Shown: positions 1-5,238 of the stretch, in pieces
Position numbering within the stretch: the first letter of the stretch is position 1
Layout: each line of letters starts with the position of its first letter
From: Actinomycetes bacterium
Lineage (GTDB): Bacteria; Actinomycetota; Acidimicrobiia; Acidimicrobiales; RAAP-2
Direction of reading: 5' to 3'
Assembly: GCA_021807965.1 (NCBI GenBank)
Contig: JAKBCI010000070.1
Location: 1-8,042, forward strand
DNA: 8,042 nucleotides
The notes under the pieces: generated by a model
What the model was told of the DNA's origin: nothing
Database searches by the model: none
Seen by the model: the letters and a program-made list of their open reading frames with translations, nothing else
Made by a program: the position numbers and the translations under genes

Positions 1-849
1 CTGGGTCGCCGATCGATAGGCGACTTCGCTGAACGTCGATAGGTGGGGGTGGACGGTCCCCGAGTAGCCGTGGTTCACGCTGAAGGTTGCGTTGCCCGAC
101 GAATCGAGCGCACTGAGGATCCAGGGACCGTCGACCCCACTTCGCCAGAACCCGTTCGTGAAGGTCGTCGTCGCCGTCGCGATGGACTCGAGGTACGCCC
201 CCACCGCTCTGCAGGTGGCCACCGTGGCCGCCACTCGGGGAGCACCGGCCGAACAGTTCGCGGCCGTGCTGGCCGAGGTGCGGTCCCACGCTTCAGGAAG
301 CGGTGTGACCAGCGAGAGGAAGTCACTGACCATCCACGTTGGATTGACCGGACGCGTGAAATACAGATGGACGGTGTTGCCCACGGCCGTCGCGCCCCGC
401 AGCTCGCCCGGGATCCCAAGGCCGGGCTCGAACGGGCAGAATCCCGTGGGGTCGGCAACCCACAGGTTTAGGAAGAACATCACCGAACGACCGGTGACGT
501 ACTGTCCGTCGGCGAATCGCCAGGGCTTGACCGTGAGCGTCGCCGTGGTGCGCGACCTGGAGAACACGGGGTCAGAGGCGAGAGACAGCGACGGAACCTC
601 GGCGGTCGACGAGCCAGCACCGAACCAGTAGAGCGGCTGGTAGAGCAGGCGTTGGAGGTAGTTGACGTTGTTGGACGTGTCGTACGCGCAGCTCATGAAC
701 GGAAAGATGTAGTTCGGAGTCGCACCCGGCGCTTCGGCCACGGTCATCGAGGTCGGCGCAGCGGACGCACTCGTATACGTAGCGGCCATGGTCAGCGGAA
801 TCGCAGCGACCAGGAGCATGGCGGCCACGATGGCCTTGGACTTTGGCAT
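1..849 (-). CDS. Family-5 extracellular solute-binding protein (oligopeptide ABC transporter type), C-terminus outside window
   Basis: An open frame of 283 codons starts at ATG 849 and continues past the left edge. The first 32 residues look like a Sec signal peptide: lysines at 3 and 5, a hydrophobic core at about 6-23, and an AxA-type cleavage region near residues 28-31 (ASAA). There is no lipobox cysteine, so the mature protein looks freely secreted rather than a lipoprotein. Two segments fit the SBP_bac_5 fold: residues 104-129 (LTVKPWRFADGQYVTGRSV, the 'DG..vTa.DV' region) and residues 241-279 (GPWILSALDSSG, then N259-H-G-Y, then F273-SEVAYR), which resembles the 'GtGPY...NpnYwG...v.fr' stretch. 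The family binds peptides or other small solutes outside the cell and passes them to an ABC importer; the ligand here cannot be told. No transporter genes are visible. The gene lies 59 bp behind rnhB on the same strand and appears to have its own promoter. The family call is fairly sure; substrate unknown. Confidence 0.85.
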   Translation of the reverse strand, partial: MPKSKAIVAAMLLVAAIPLTMAATYTSASAAPTSMTVAEAPGATPNYIFPFMSCAYDTSNNVNYLQRLLYQPLYWFGAGSSTAEVPSLSLASDPVFSRSRTTATLTVKPWRFADGQYVTGRSVMFFLNLWVADPTGFCPFEPGLGIPGELRGATAVGNTVHLYFTRPVNPTWMVSDFLSLVTPLPEAWDRTSASTAANCSAGAPRVAATVATCRAVGAYLESIATATTTFTNGFWRSGVDGPWILSALDSSGNATFSVNHGYSGTVHPHLSTFSEVAYRSATQ

Positions 850-855
850 AGGGGT

Positions 856-861
856 ATTGTC
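856..861 (-). promoter_or_regulatory. Candidate -10 box (GACAAT) for a leaderless solute-binding protein gene
   Basis: Reading the minus strand, GACAAT is followed by exactly six bases (ACCCCT) and then the ATG at 849. There is no Shine-Dalgarno sequence in between. That spacing would put the transcription start on the A of the ATG, so the mRNA would be leaderless. No clear -35 element is visible. The same arrangement is seen before fbiD and moaC. Confidence 0.45.
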
Positions 862-889
862 CCACGCGACGCGCGGCCGAGGCTGTACA

Positions 890-905
890 GCGACGGTGCC
901 GTCGC
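890..905 (-). terminator. Short inverted repeat just after rnhB, possible weak terminator
   Basis: The stretch GCGACGG-TG-CCGTCGC is an inverted repeat with 7-base arms. It begins three bases beyond the rnhB stop codon and lies ahead of the solute-binding protein promoter. No T-run follows on the minus strand, so it is at best a T-less actinobacterial-type terminator; it could also be chance in GC-rich DNA. Confidence 0.35.
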
Positions 906-908
906 CGT

Positions 909-1565
909 TCAGCCCAGCAGGTTCCAGGAGCGCCGATGCTCAGGGGTCAGTCCTAAGCGAATGATCGCGTCGCGATGAGCCGCCGTCACGTAGCCCTTGT
1001 TCCGCTCCCACCCGTAGCCCGGATACTGCATCGCAAGTTCGCTGAGGAGCGCATCGCGACGAACTTTCGCGAGCACGCTCGCGGCCGCCACGCTCGCGCA
1101 GTGCCGGTCGGCCTTCACCCGGGTGATGACGCGAGGGACGCGCACCGCAGTGAGATCGGCCCCGGCAAGGCTGGGCCGCTTGTCGGTCAGCCAGTCTCGT
1201 TGACCATCGAGCAGCACGATCGACGGCACCACGCTCAGCTGTGCCAATGCACGCCGGCCGGCGAACCCCAACGCCGCGGTGAGTCCGAACTGGTCGATCT
1301 CTTGGGCACTGGCCGATCCGATCGCGTAGTCGCTCACCCATCGCTCAATCTCGGGAACCAATGACTCGCGTGCCGGCGCACTCAGCAGTTTGCTGTCGCG
1401 AAGCCGCGATGGAAACGGGCCGCACGAGGGACCAATGACGACAATGGCGCAGTGGCACGGCCCCACGGCACTGCCCGTGCCGACTTCGTCGAGTGACCCG
1501 ATCCACGGGTAGCCATCGCTGAAGAGCTGGGTCTCGACATCGAGGGTTGGTGGCACGACGTTCAC
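909..1565 (-). CDS. rnhB: Ribonuclease HII with a GTG variant of the GRG motif
   Basis: RNase HII cuts RNA embedded in DNA, including single misincorporated ribonucleotides, and starts ribonucleotide excision repair. From GTG 1565 the protein has 218 residues, a normal length. The four carboxylates of the family are present: D26 and E27 in SLDEVG, D120 in VLLDGQRD, and D153 in VKADRHCASVAAAS. The conserved DSK (57-59), the AAASVLAKVRRD helix, PGYGW..NKGY and HRRSW are also present. The odd point is residues 29-31: the family has GRG (contacts the ribonucleotide at the RNA-DNA junction), but here it reads GTG. I chose GTG 1565 because GGAGGA lies 12 bases upstream (1578-1583), a TAGGAT box lies at 1600-1605, and the N-terminus PPTLDVETQL then aligns with the usual start of actinobacterial homologues. 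The in-frame ATGs at 1601 and 1637 are alternatives. The gene is divergent from fbiD. Confidence 0.93.
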   Translation of the reverse strand: MNVVPPTLDVETQLFSDGYPWIGSLDEVGTGSAVGPCHCAIVVIGPSCGPFPSRLRDSKLLSAPARESLVPEIERWVSDYAIGSASAQEIDQFGLTAALGFAGRRALAQLSVVPSIVLLDGQRDWLTDKRPSLAGADLTAVRVPRVITRVKADRHCASVAAASVLAKVRRDALLSELAMQYPGYGWERNKGYVTAAHRDAIIRLGLTPEHRRSWNLLG

Positions 1566-1599
1566 TGAACTTCCCGGTCCTCCGCTAGTCGTGATCGAC

Positions 1600-1605
1600 A
1601 TCCTA
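1600..1605 (-). promoter_or_regulatory. Candidate -10 box (TAGGAT) for rnhB
   Basis: TAGGAT on the minus strand matches the actinobacterial TANNNT pattern. A start of transcription six to seven bases further on would give a leader of about 28 bases containing the GGAGGA ribosome site at 1578-1583 before GTG 1565. This box overlaps the alternative ATG at 1601, which argues against that ATG being used. Confidence 0.4.
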
Positions 1606-1644
1606 CGAGTGGCGCTGAGGGTGGAGGCTCGATCCATCGGGCCG

Positions 1645-1650
1645 TACAGT
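1645..1650 (+). promoter_or_regulatory. Candidate -10 box (TACAGT) for a leaderless fbiD
   Basis: TACAGT is followed by six bases (GGCGAG) and then GTG at 1657. This predicts that transcription begins on the start codon. No ribosome-binding sequence is convincing, and no clear -35 element is seen. The box supports 1657 as the fbiD start over the upstream in-frame GTG at 1591. Confidence 0.5.
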
Positions 1651-1656
1651 GGCGAG

Positions 1657-2289
1657 GTGGACCCACTCGATGGAGACCTTCACTTCGCTCCCGCCCCCCG
1701 GCGCGTCGTCGTCGTCCCCCTTCGATCGTTCGATTCGGCCAAGTCCCGGCTACGCGCGGCGGGCACCTCGAACGTGGCATCCATCGCCGAGCAGCTGGCG
1801 CGCGCCGTGTTGGCGAGCTGCAAACCTCTACCGGTGGTCGTGGTGTGTGAGACCGACGACATCGAACGTTTCGCCGTCGCCAACGGCGCCGCGGTGCTTC
1901 GTTCGCCCCACACCGGGCTCAACGCTGCCGTTACCTTCGCCTATGAACACCTTGCGCACGACTACCATCGCATCGCCATCGCCCACGGCGACCTGCGCTT
2001 CCCCGATGGATTGGGTCGATTCGAACCCACCGCGACGGTCACGATTGTCGCGGACCGGCACGGCACGGGCACGAACGTTCTCTCCTTGCCCACCGGCCTG
2101 CCATTCCGCTTCCACTACGGCCCCGGCTCGGCGCGTCGCCATGCGCGGGAGGCCCAGCGCCTGGGACTAGAGGTCGTTACGATCACCGACAGCCCATGGC
2201 GATTCGACGTCGACGTGCCCGAGGACTTGACCGCAATCGAAGCGAATGGGGGGCCGACGGCCCCCCATTCGCTTGGTACCGCACTGTAA
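1657..2289 (+). CDS. fbiD: Phosphoenolpyruvate/2-phospho-L-lactate guanylyltransferase (F420 synthesis)
   Basis: This 210-residue protein belongs to the CofC/FbiD family, which joins GTP to a phosphorylated three-carbon acid to make the activated precursor of the F420 side chain. In actinobacteria the acid is thought to be phosphoenolpyruvate; in archaea it is 2-phospho-L-lactate. Family landmarks run in order: [16 protein letters not shown] (17-32, nucleotide-binding start with K29 and R31), HTGLNAAV (85-92), AHGDL (109-113, with the metal-type D112), [12 protein letters not shown] (131-142), [11 protein letters not shown] (152-162) and [11 protein letters not shown] (181-191). The start at GTG 1657 is preferred because of the TACAGT box six bases upstream; GTG 1591 would add 22 residues that look unlike the family. 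The last 14 residues ([14 protein letters not shown]) are shaped by a hairpin encoded in the DNA. No other F420 genes are in view. The alternative name is cofC. Confidence 0.9.
   Translation: MDPLDGDLHFAPAPRRVVVVPLRSFDSAKSRLRAAGTSNVASIAEQLARAVLASCKPLPVVVVCETDDIERFAVANGAAVLRSPHTGLNAAVTFAYEHLAHDYHRIAIAHGDLRFPDGLGRFEPTATVTIVADRHGTGTNVLSLPTGLPFRFHYGPGSARRHAREAQRLGLEVVTITDSPWRFDVDVPEDLTAIEANGGPTAPHSLGTAL
2240..2274 (-). terminator. Perfect 16-bp hairpin inside the end of fbiD, probable terminator of the lysine-rich protein gene
   Basis: Arms AAGCGAATGGGGGGCC (2240-2255) and GGCCCCCCATTCGCTT (2259-2274) pair perfectly around a 3-base loop. The hairpin starts 24 bases past the stop codon of the minus-strand repeat protein gene, a natural position for its terminator. 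There is no T-run on either strand. It ends 12 bases before the fbiD stop codon, so stopping there on the plus strand would leave an mRNA without a stop; it is therefore more likely to serve the minus-strand gene. Confidence 0.6.
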
Positions 2290-2298
2290 AGCTGGCGG

Positions 2299-2607
2299 CT
2301 ACTTCTTGGCGGCAGCCTTCTTGGCCGGAGCCTTCTTGGCGGCAGCCTTCTTCGCCGGTGCCTTCTTGGCTACGGCCTTCTTCGCCGGTGCCTTCTTGGC
2401 TGCGGCCTTCTTCGCCGGTGCCTTCTTCGCCGGCGCCTTCTTGGCTACTGCCTTCTTGGCCGGTGCCTTCTTAGCGACGGCCTTCTTGGCCGGTGCCTTC
2501 TTGGCTACTGCCTTCTTGGCCGGAGCCTTCTTGGCGGCGGCCTTCTTGGCCGGTGCCTTCTTGGCTACTGCCTTCTTGGCCGGAGCCTTCTTGGCGGCTG
2601 TTGCCAC
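2299..2607 (-). CDS. Histone H1-like/HupB-tail-like lysine- and alanine-rich repeat protein
   Basis: After MATAA, this 102-residue protein consists of 19 copies of KKAxA and a final KK. The variable residue is P, V or A. It has 40 lysines and no acidic residue, so it is extremely basic and probably disordered or loosely helical. Such AKKA/PAKK repeats form the C-terminal tail of mycobacterial HupB and are found in bacterial H1-like proteins; they bind and compact DNA through charge. Here no HU fold precedes the tail, so this is a tail-only protein. GTG 2607 is a firm start: AAGGAGG lies four bases upstream, and an in-frame stop lies further upstream. The gene converges on fbiD, with stop codons 9 bp apart. 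A role in nucleoid compaction or protection is inferred; RNA binding is also possible. Confidence 0.8.
   Translation of the reverse strand: MATAAKKAPAKKAVAKKAPAKKAAAKKAPAKKAVAKKAPAKKAVAKKAPAKKAVAKKAPAKKAPAKKAAAKKAPAKKAVAKKAPAKKAAAKKAPAKKAAAKK
2302..2592 (-). repeat. 15-bp coding minisatellite (KKAxA units)
   Basis: Tandem 15-base units, each encoding KKAxA, fill nearly the whole gene; on the plus strand they read as variants of GCCTTCTTGGCCGGT. Units with proline and units with valine or alanine alternate, giving a 30-base higher-order period. The alternation slips once, where two proline units stand side by side (units 11 and 12). All lysines use AAG. Such DNA is prone to unit gain and loss by slippage or recombination. 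Confidence 0.9.
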
Positions 2608-2611
2608 TTTC

Positions 2612-2618
2612 CCTCCTT
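2612..2618 (-). promoter_or_regulatory. Strong ribosome-binding site (AAGGAGG) of the repeat protein gene
   Basis: AAGGAGG followed by GAAA and then GTG 2607 is close to a perfect anti-16S match with short spacing. It fixes the start and suggests strong translation, in contrast to the leaderless genes nearby. Confidence 0.75.
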
Positions 2619-2895
2619 GGGACTCAACATTGAATCAATCTGGGGCCTTCATCGACGGTTACGTCGACTTGCATTTTGCAATAAGGAACCGCGTTGAAGA
2701 GCGTGAACTCGTCCGTCCATCTGCCAACTTCCCAGTTGTACGATGGCCGATCGCAGTGCACGGTTCTTATGCGGAAAGACGATGTTCGCTGTCGTCATCG
2801 GCGACGATTCGTATTTCGTCTAACGCTTCCGTAGAAGAACAAGTAAAAGTTCACTCGGTTCATCCACCAATGTCAAGCATTTCGACGCAATCCGC
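2619..2895. other. AT-richer divergent intergenic region without a convincing gene
   Basis: This region separates the start of the repeat protein gene (minus) from the coupling ATPase gene (plus). It must hold the promoter of the former, which I could not place. It contains a near-inverted pair, ATAAGGAACCGCG at 2681-2693 and CACGGTTCTTAT at 2759-2770, a small palindrome TTGCA-TTT-TGCAA at 2670-2682, and a TANNNT box (TACGAT) at 2739-2744. The only plus-strand reading frame of note, 26 codons from ATG 2743, has no ribosome site and is not called. Confidence 0.6.
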
Positions 2896-2901
2896 GACAA
2901 T
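2896..2901 (+). promoter_or_regulatory. Candidate -10 box (GACAAT) for a leaderless coupling ATPase gene
   Basis: GACAAT is followed by eight bases, mostly T, and then GTG 2910. There is no ribosome-binding sequence before that GTG. The hexamer is identical to the one before the solute-binding protein gene. The spacing is two bases longer than in the other leaderless candidates, and there is no clear -35, so this is tentative. Confidence 0.35.
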
Positions 2902-2909
2902 TGTTTTTT

Positions 2910-4193
2910 GTGACTTCGAGCGCCACCATCTATCTCGGACGAACTCAACACGGCGACGCGACGAGTGGTGACGAACGATCGACGTTGGTGATCGGTCCGA
3001 GCCGCAGTGGCAAGACGTCATCGATCATCATTCCGAATCTCTTGCTCACGACTCGCTCGGTCGTTGTCACGTCGACTAAGTCCGACGTGGTGACCGCGAT
3101 GGCCAACCGTCGAAGCGACGGCGCAACGTTGCTCTTCGATCCGTCAGGCACGGTGCCAACGCCTCGAGGTGTGACGCGCATCGGCTACTCGCCCGTCAAC
3201 CAATCGCATGACTGGGACGGCGCCGTGCTCGCCACGCGTTCTCTCGTCGACGTCGCGAGACGATCGCACAGCGAGCGGAGCGATGATCACTGGACCGAAC
3301 GGGCTTTCTCCCTGGTCGCCCCGCTAATTCACGCGACGGCGCTTCGCGGTGATTCACTCGGCCAGCTCGCGACCGCGATAGATCAGCGCCACGGTGACGA
3401 CGCGCTGGCCACGTTGCGTGATCGCTACGGCGATGGCCACGCTTCGGTCGCATTGCTGCAGGGAATCATGGAGACCGACGAGCGAGAACGATCAGGAATC
3501 TGGTCAACGGCATCGGGCCTCTTCGCCGGTCTGCGCACTGACGCGGCTCGCGCCGCTGCCCGCGGCGCACCGCTCGACGTCGACGAGTTTCTTCGCGCCC
3601 CTCATCAACTACACATCGTGTCGCCAAGTCGATTCCAAGCGGTGTCCACACCGCTCATTGTCGGACTGATCGAACAGATCGTTCATGCGACCTACGACAG
3701 GCACGCCGACGGCGCGAGGTTGCTCTTGGCGCTCGACGAGTTGGCGAACGTCGCGCCGCTGCCGCGGCTCGCCGGCATCGTCTCCGAAGGCGGTGGGCAA
3801 GGAGTCTTGACGCTCGCGTGTCTCCAAGACTTGAGCCAAGCTCGCGCCCGATGGGGCGCGATTGCCGATGGGTTCGTCTCACTGTTCCCAACGACCGTCG
3901 TCCTGCCCGGCATCGCCGACCGCCAAACCCTCGAGCTGCTGCAACGTCTCGCGGGCCGCACGCTGGTGCCCACGACGTCGATCCACCGGGGCCGGCGGCG
4001 AAACACCACCTACGCGACGAGCTGGGTCGAACGCGACCGAGCCACCATTGGCGACTTGGCCACTGGGCGACCTGGCTGGGCGCTTGGCATAGACAGTGAC
4101 AATTCGATGCGATGGATCGCCCTCACCCCGGCTCACCGCTCCGAGCGATTTCGCGATTCGCGAAGTCCCGAGATACTCGCCCGGTCCAGGTAG
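2910..4193 (+). CDS. VirD4/TraG-type coupling ATPase lacking a membrane anchor
   Basis: Type IV coupling proteins are hexameric ATPases that bring relaxase-DNA complexes to a secretion channel. This 427-residue protein has the Walker A loop GPSRSGKT at 29-36, followed by IIIPNLL; a conserved [10 protein letters not shown] (52-61); LLFDPSG (74-80); [11 protein letters not shown] (193-203); a Walker B LLLALDE at 271-277 followed by [15 protein letters not shown] (292-298); and [12 protein letters not shown] (305-316) typical of the TraG/TraD C-terminal half. No membrane segment is present. The ATPase core begins almost at once, whereas VirD4 and TraD start with two transmembrane helices, so it would be soluble or depend on a separate anchor. 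GTG 2910 is chosen over TTG 2901 because of the GACAAT box upstream. The last 20 codons overlap the relaxase gene on the opposite strand. No frame damage is seen, and all ATPase residues are intact. Confidence 0.85.
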   Translation: MTSSATIYLGRTQHGDATSGDERSTLVIGPSRSGKTSSIIIPNLLLTTRSVVVTSTKSDVVTAMANRRSDGATLLFDPSGTVPTPRGVTRIGYSPVNQSHDWDGAVLATRSLVDVARRSHSERSDDHWTERAFSLVAPLIHATALRGDSLGQLATAIDQRHGDDALATLRDRYGDGHASVALLQGIMETDERERSGIWSTASGLFAGLRTDAARAAARGAPLDVDEFLRAPHQLHIVSPSRFQAVSTPLIVGLIEQIVHATYDRHADGARLLLALDELANVAPLPRLAGIVSEGGGQGVLTLACLQDLSQARARWGAIADGFVSLFPTTVVLPGIADRQTLELLQRLAGRTLVPTTSIHRGRRRNTTYATSWVERDRATIGDLATGRPGWALGIDSDNSMRWIALTPAHRSERFRDSRSPEILARSR

Positions 4194-5212
4194 CGGTCCT
4201 CGTCGATTGCGGCGCGCTCGTGGGCGAGTGTCCGACTCAGCTCGGGAACCAGGCGGCGGGCCTGGACGAGACGCAACGGCCGCTCGTCGAGACCGTGCGC
4301 GGTGCGCAGGTGTGGGTGCACGGCGTCGATTGCCGCTCCGACCACGGACGCCTCGGCCCCGAAGGTCGACGCGTCGGCGAACGCCCGAACGAGATCCCGG
4401 CGCGTAATTCGAGTCGCCCCCTCGAAGGCCGCCGCATACCCGTGGGCGTCGAAGCTACGACGAGGTGGCTCCACCGGCGCGCTGATCGGCTCGAATTGGC
4501 CCAGGTGCGCGTGCCATCGCGCCACCACCTGGTCGCGAGACCACGTACCCTTCGCACCGCGATCGCCGGCGTGGCCACCCCAAATGGCCCGGTAGCCCTC
4601 ATCCAGGCCCGACACACCCTCGACGCCGGCGAAGTTGCGCCACGCGGTGTGCGACGTTCGCTGATTGACCGCCCAGCGCAAGGTCGCCCGATAGATCGCG
4701 TCAGCTGCGGGCAGGTGAGCGAACAGCGAACGCGAATCAGCGACCGTCGACTCGTTGTTGGGACGAGCGCCGACGAGGACGTGGTCGTGCACGTGCGGTT
4801 CGCCCGCGCGATTGATTCCGTGGGTGAATCCGACGACTCGGTCCCAGCGGGCGGGGCGAAGGTACGCCCCGTCATCGAAACGATGGCGAACCACGAGCGC
4901 GCGGTCCTCGAGGTAGTTCAGCGCAGCGAGGACCCCCTCACGATGGGCGCTGACGACGTCGGCCGCGCTCGACTCGTCCAGGGCGACGAGAATCGAGAGC
5001 GGGCGGGGCGCCGCCACGACGATGTCATAGCCAACGACGCTGGCCCGTGCACTCGTCTGCAACACGCTCGCCACGTCGAGGCTCGACTGGGCGTCTCCGT
5101 TGCCTCGGAGCCACCAGCCCGCGTCGCCGCGGCGAACGCCGGCCAGTTCGTCGCCGCGATCCTGTACCAAGTAGTCAACGTCGGTCGACCGACGTACGAA
5201 GACGTGAATCAT
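4133..5212 (-). CDS. MobF/TrwC-type relaxase domain protein without helicase
   Basis: Relaxases of this family nick one DNA strand at an origin of transfer and stay bound to the 5' end through a tyrosine. The 359-residue protein carries the TrwC-type metal site in HGINRAGEPHVHDH: H131, H142 and H144 have the same 11 and 2 residue spacing as the TrwC triad. Also conserved are GYDIVVAAPRPLSIL (61-75, matching GFDLTFSAPKSVS, with D63) and RSLFAHLPAADAIYRATLR (161-179). The likely catalytic tyrosine is Y14 in DVDYLV; families usually have paired tyrosines here. About 310 residues make up the relaxase domain and a short basic tail follows, with no helicase motifs, whereas TrwC and TraI are over 950 residues. 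ATG 5212 is chosen because GGAGGT lies five bases upstream (5218-5223) and homology starts there. It sits 26 bp behind the PafBC-like gene and overlaps the coupling ATPase gene tail to tail. Confidence 0.87.
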   Translation of the reverse strand: MIHVFVRRSTDVDYLVQDRGDELAGVRRGDAGWWLRGNGDAQSSLDVASVLQTSARASVVGYDIVVAAPRPLSILVALDESSAADVVSAHREGVLAALNYLEDRALVVRHRFDDGAYLRPARWDRVVGFTHGINRAGEPHVHDHVLVGARPNNESTVADSRSLFAHLPAADAIYRATLRWAVNQRTSHTAWRNFAGVEGVSGLDEGYRAIWGGHAGDRGAKGTWSRDQVVARWHAHLGQFEPISAPVEPPRRSFDAHGYAAAFEGATRITRRDLVRAFADASTFGAEASVVGAAIDAVHPHLRTAHGLDERPLRLVQARRLVPELSRTLAHERAAIDEDRYLDRASISGLRESRNRSER

Positions 5213-5217
5213 CGTGG

Positions 5218-5223
5218 ACCTCC
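5218..5223 (-). promoter_or_regulatory. Ribosome-binding site (GGAGGT) deciding the relaxase start
   Basis: GGAGGT with a five-base spacer before ATG 5212 selects this start over the in-frame ATG at 5437, which lies inside the preceding regulator gene and would add 75 arginine-rich residues with no family resemblance. Confidence 0.7.
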
Positions 5224-5238
5224 GCGGCCCAACGGTCG

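Noticed and set aside
92..631. Plus-strand frame of 179 codons at the left end
   Set aside because: The minus strand is open over the whole segment and encodes a solute-binding protein with signal peptide and family motifs.
2302..2592. Regular 15-bp repeats that could be mistaken for a CRISPR array
   Set aside because: Units are directly adjacent with no spacers, are in frame, and encode KKAxA.
2743..2823. 26-codon plus-strand frame ([18 protein letters not shown]...) in the intergenic region
   Set aside because: There is no ribosome site and no box at leaderless spacing; the length is within chance.
2837..2852. GAAC-N8-GTTC, similar to a LexA/SOS box
   Set aside because: The actinobacterial and Bacillus-type box needs four bases between the arms, and here there are eight; only 4-base arms match.
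2246..2971. Plus-strand frame of 241 codons rich in FLAGAFLA repeats, resembling a hydrophobic membrane protein
   Set aside because: It is the antisense reading of the lysine-repeat gene; GCC/TTC/TTG codons arise from the AAG-rich strand. The minus frame has a strong ribosome site and a recognisable protein type.
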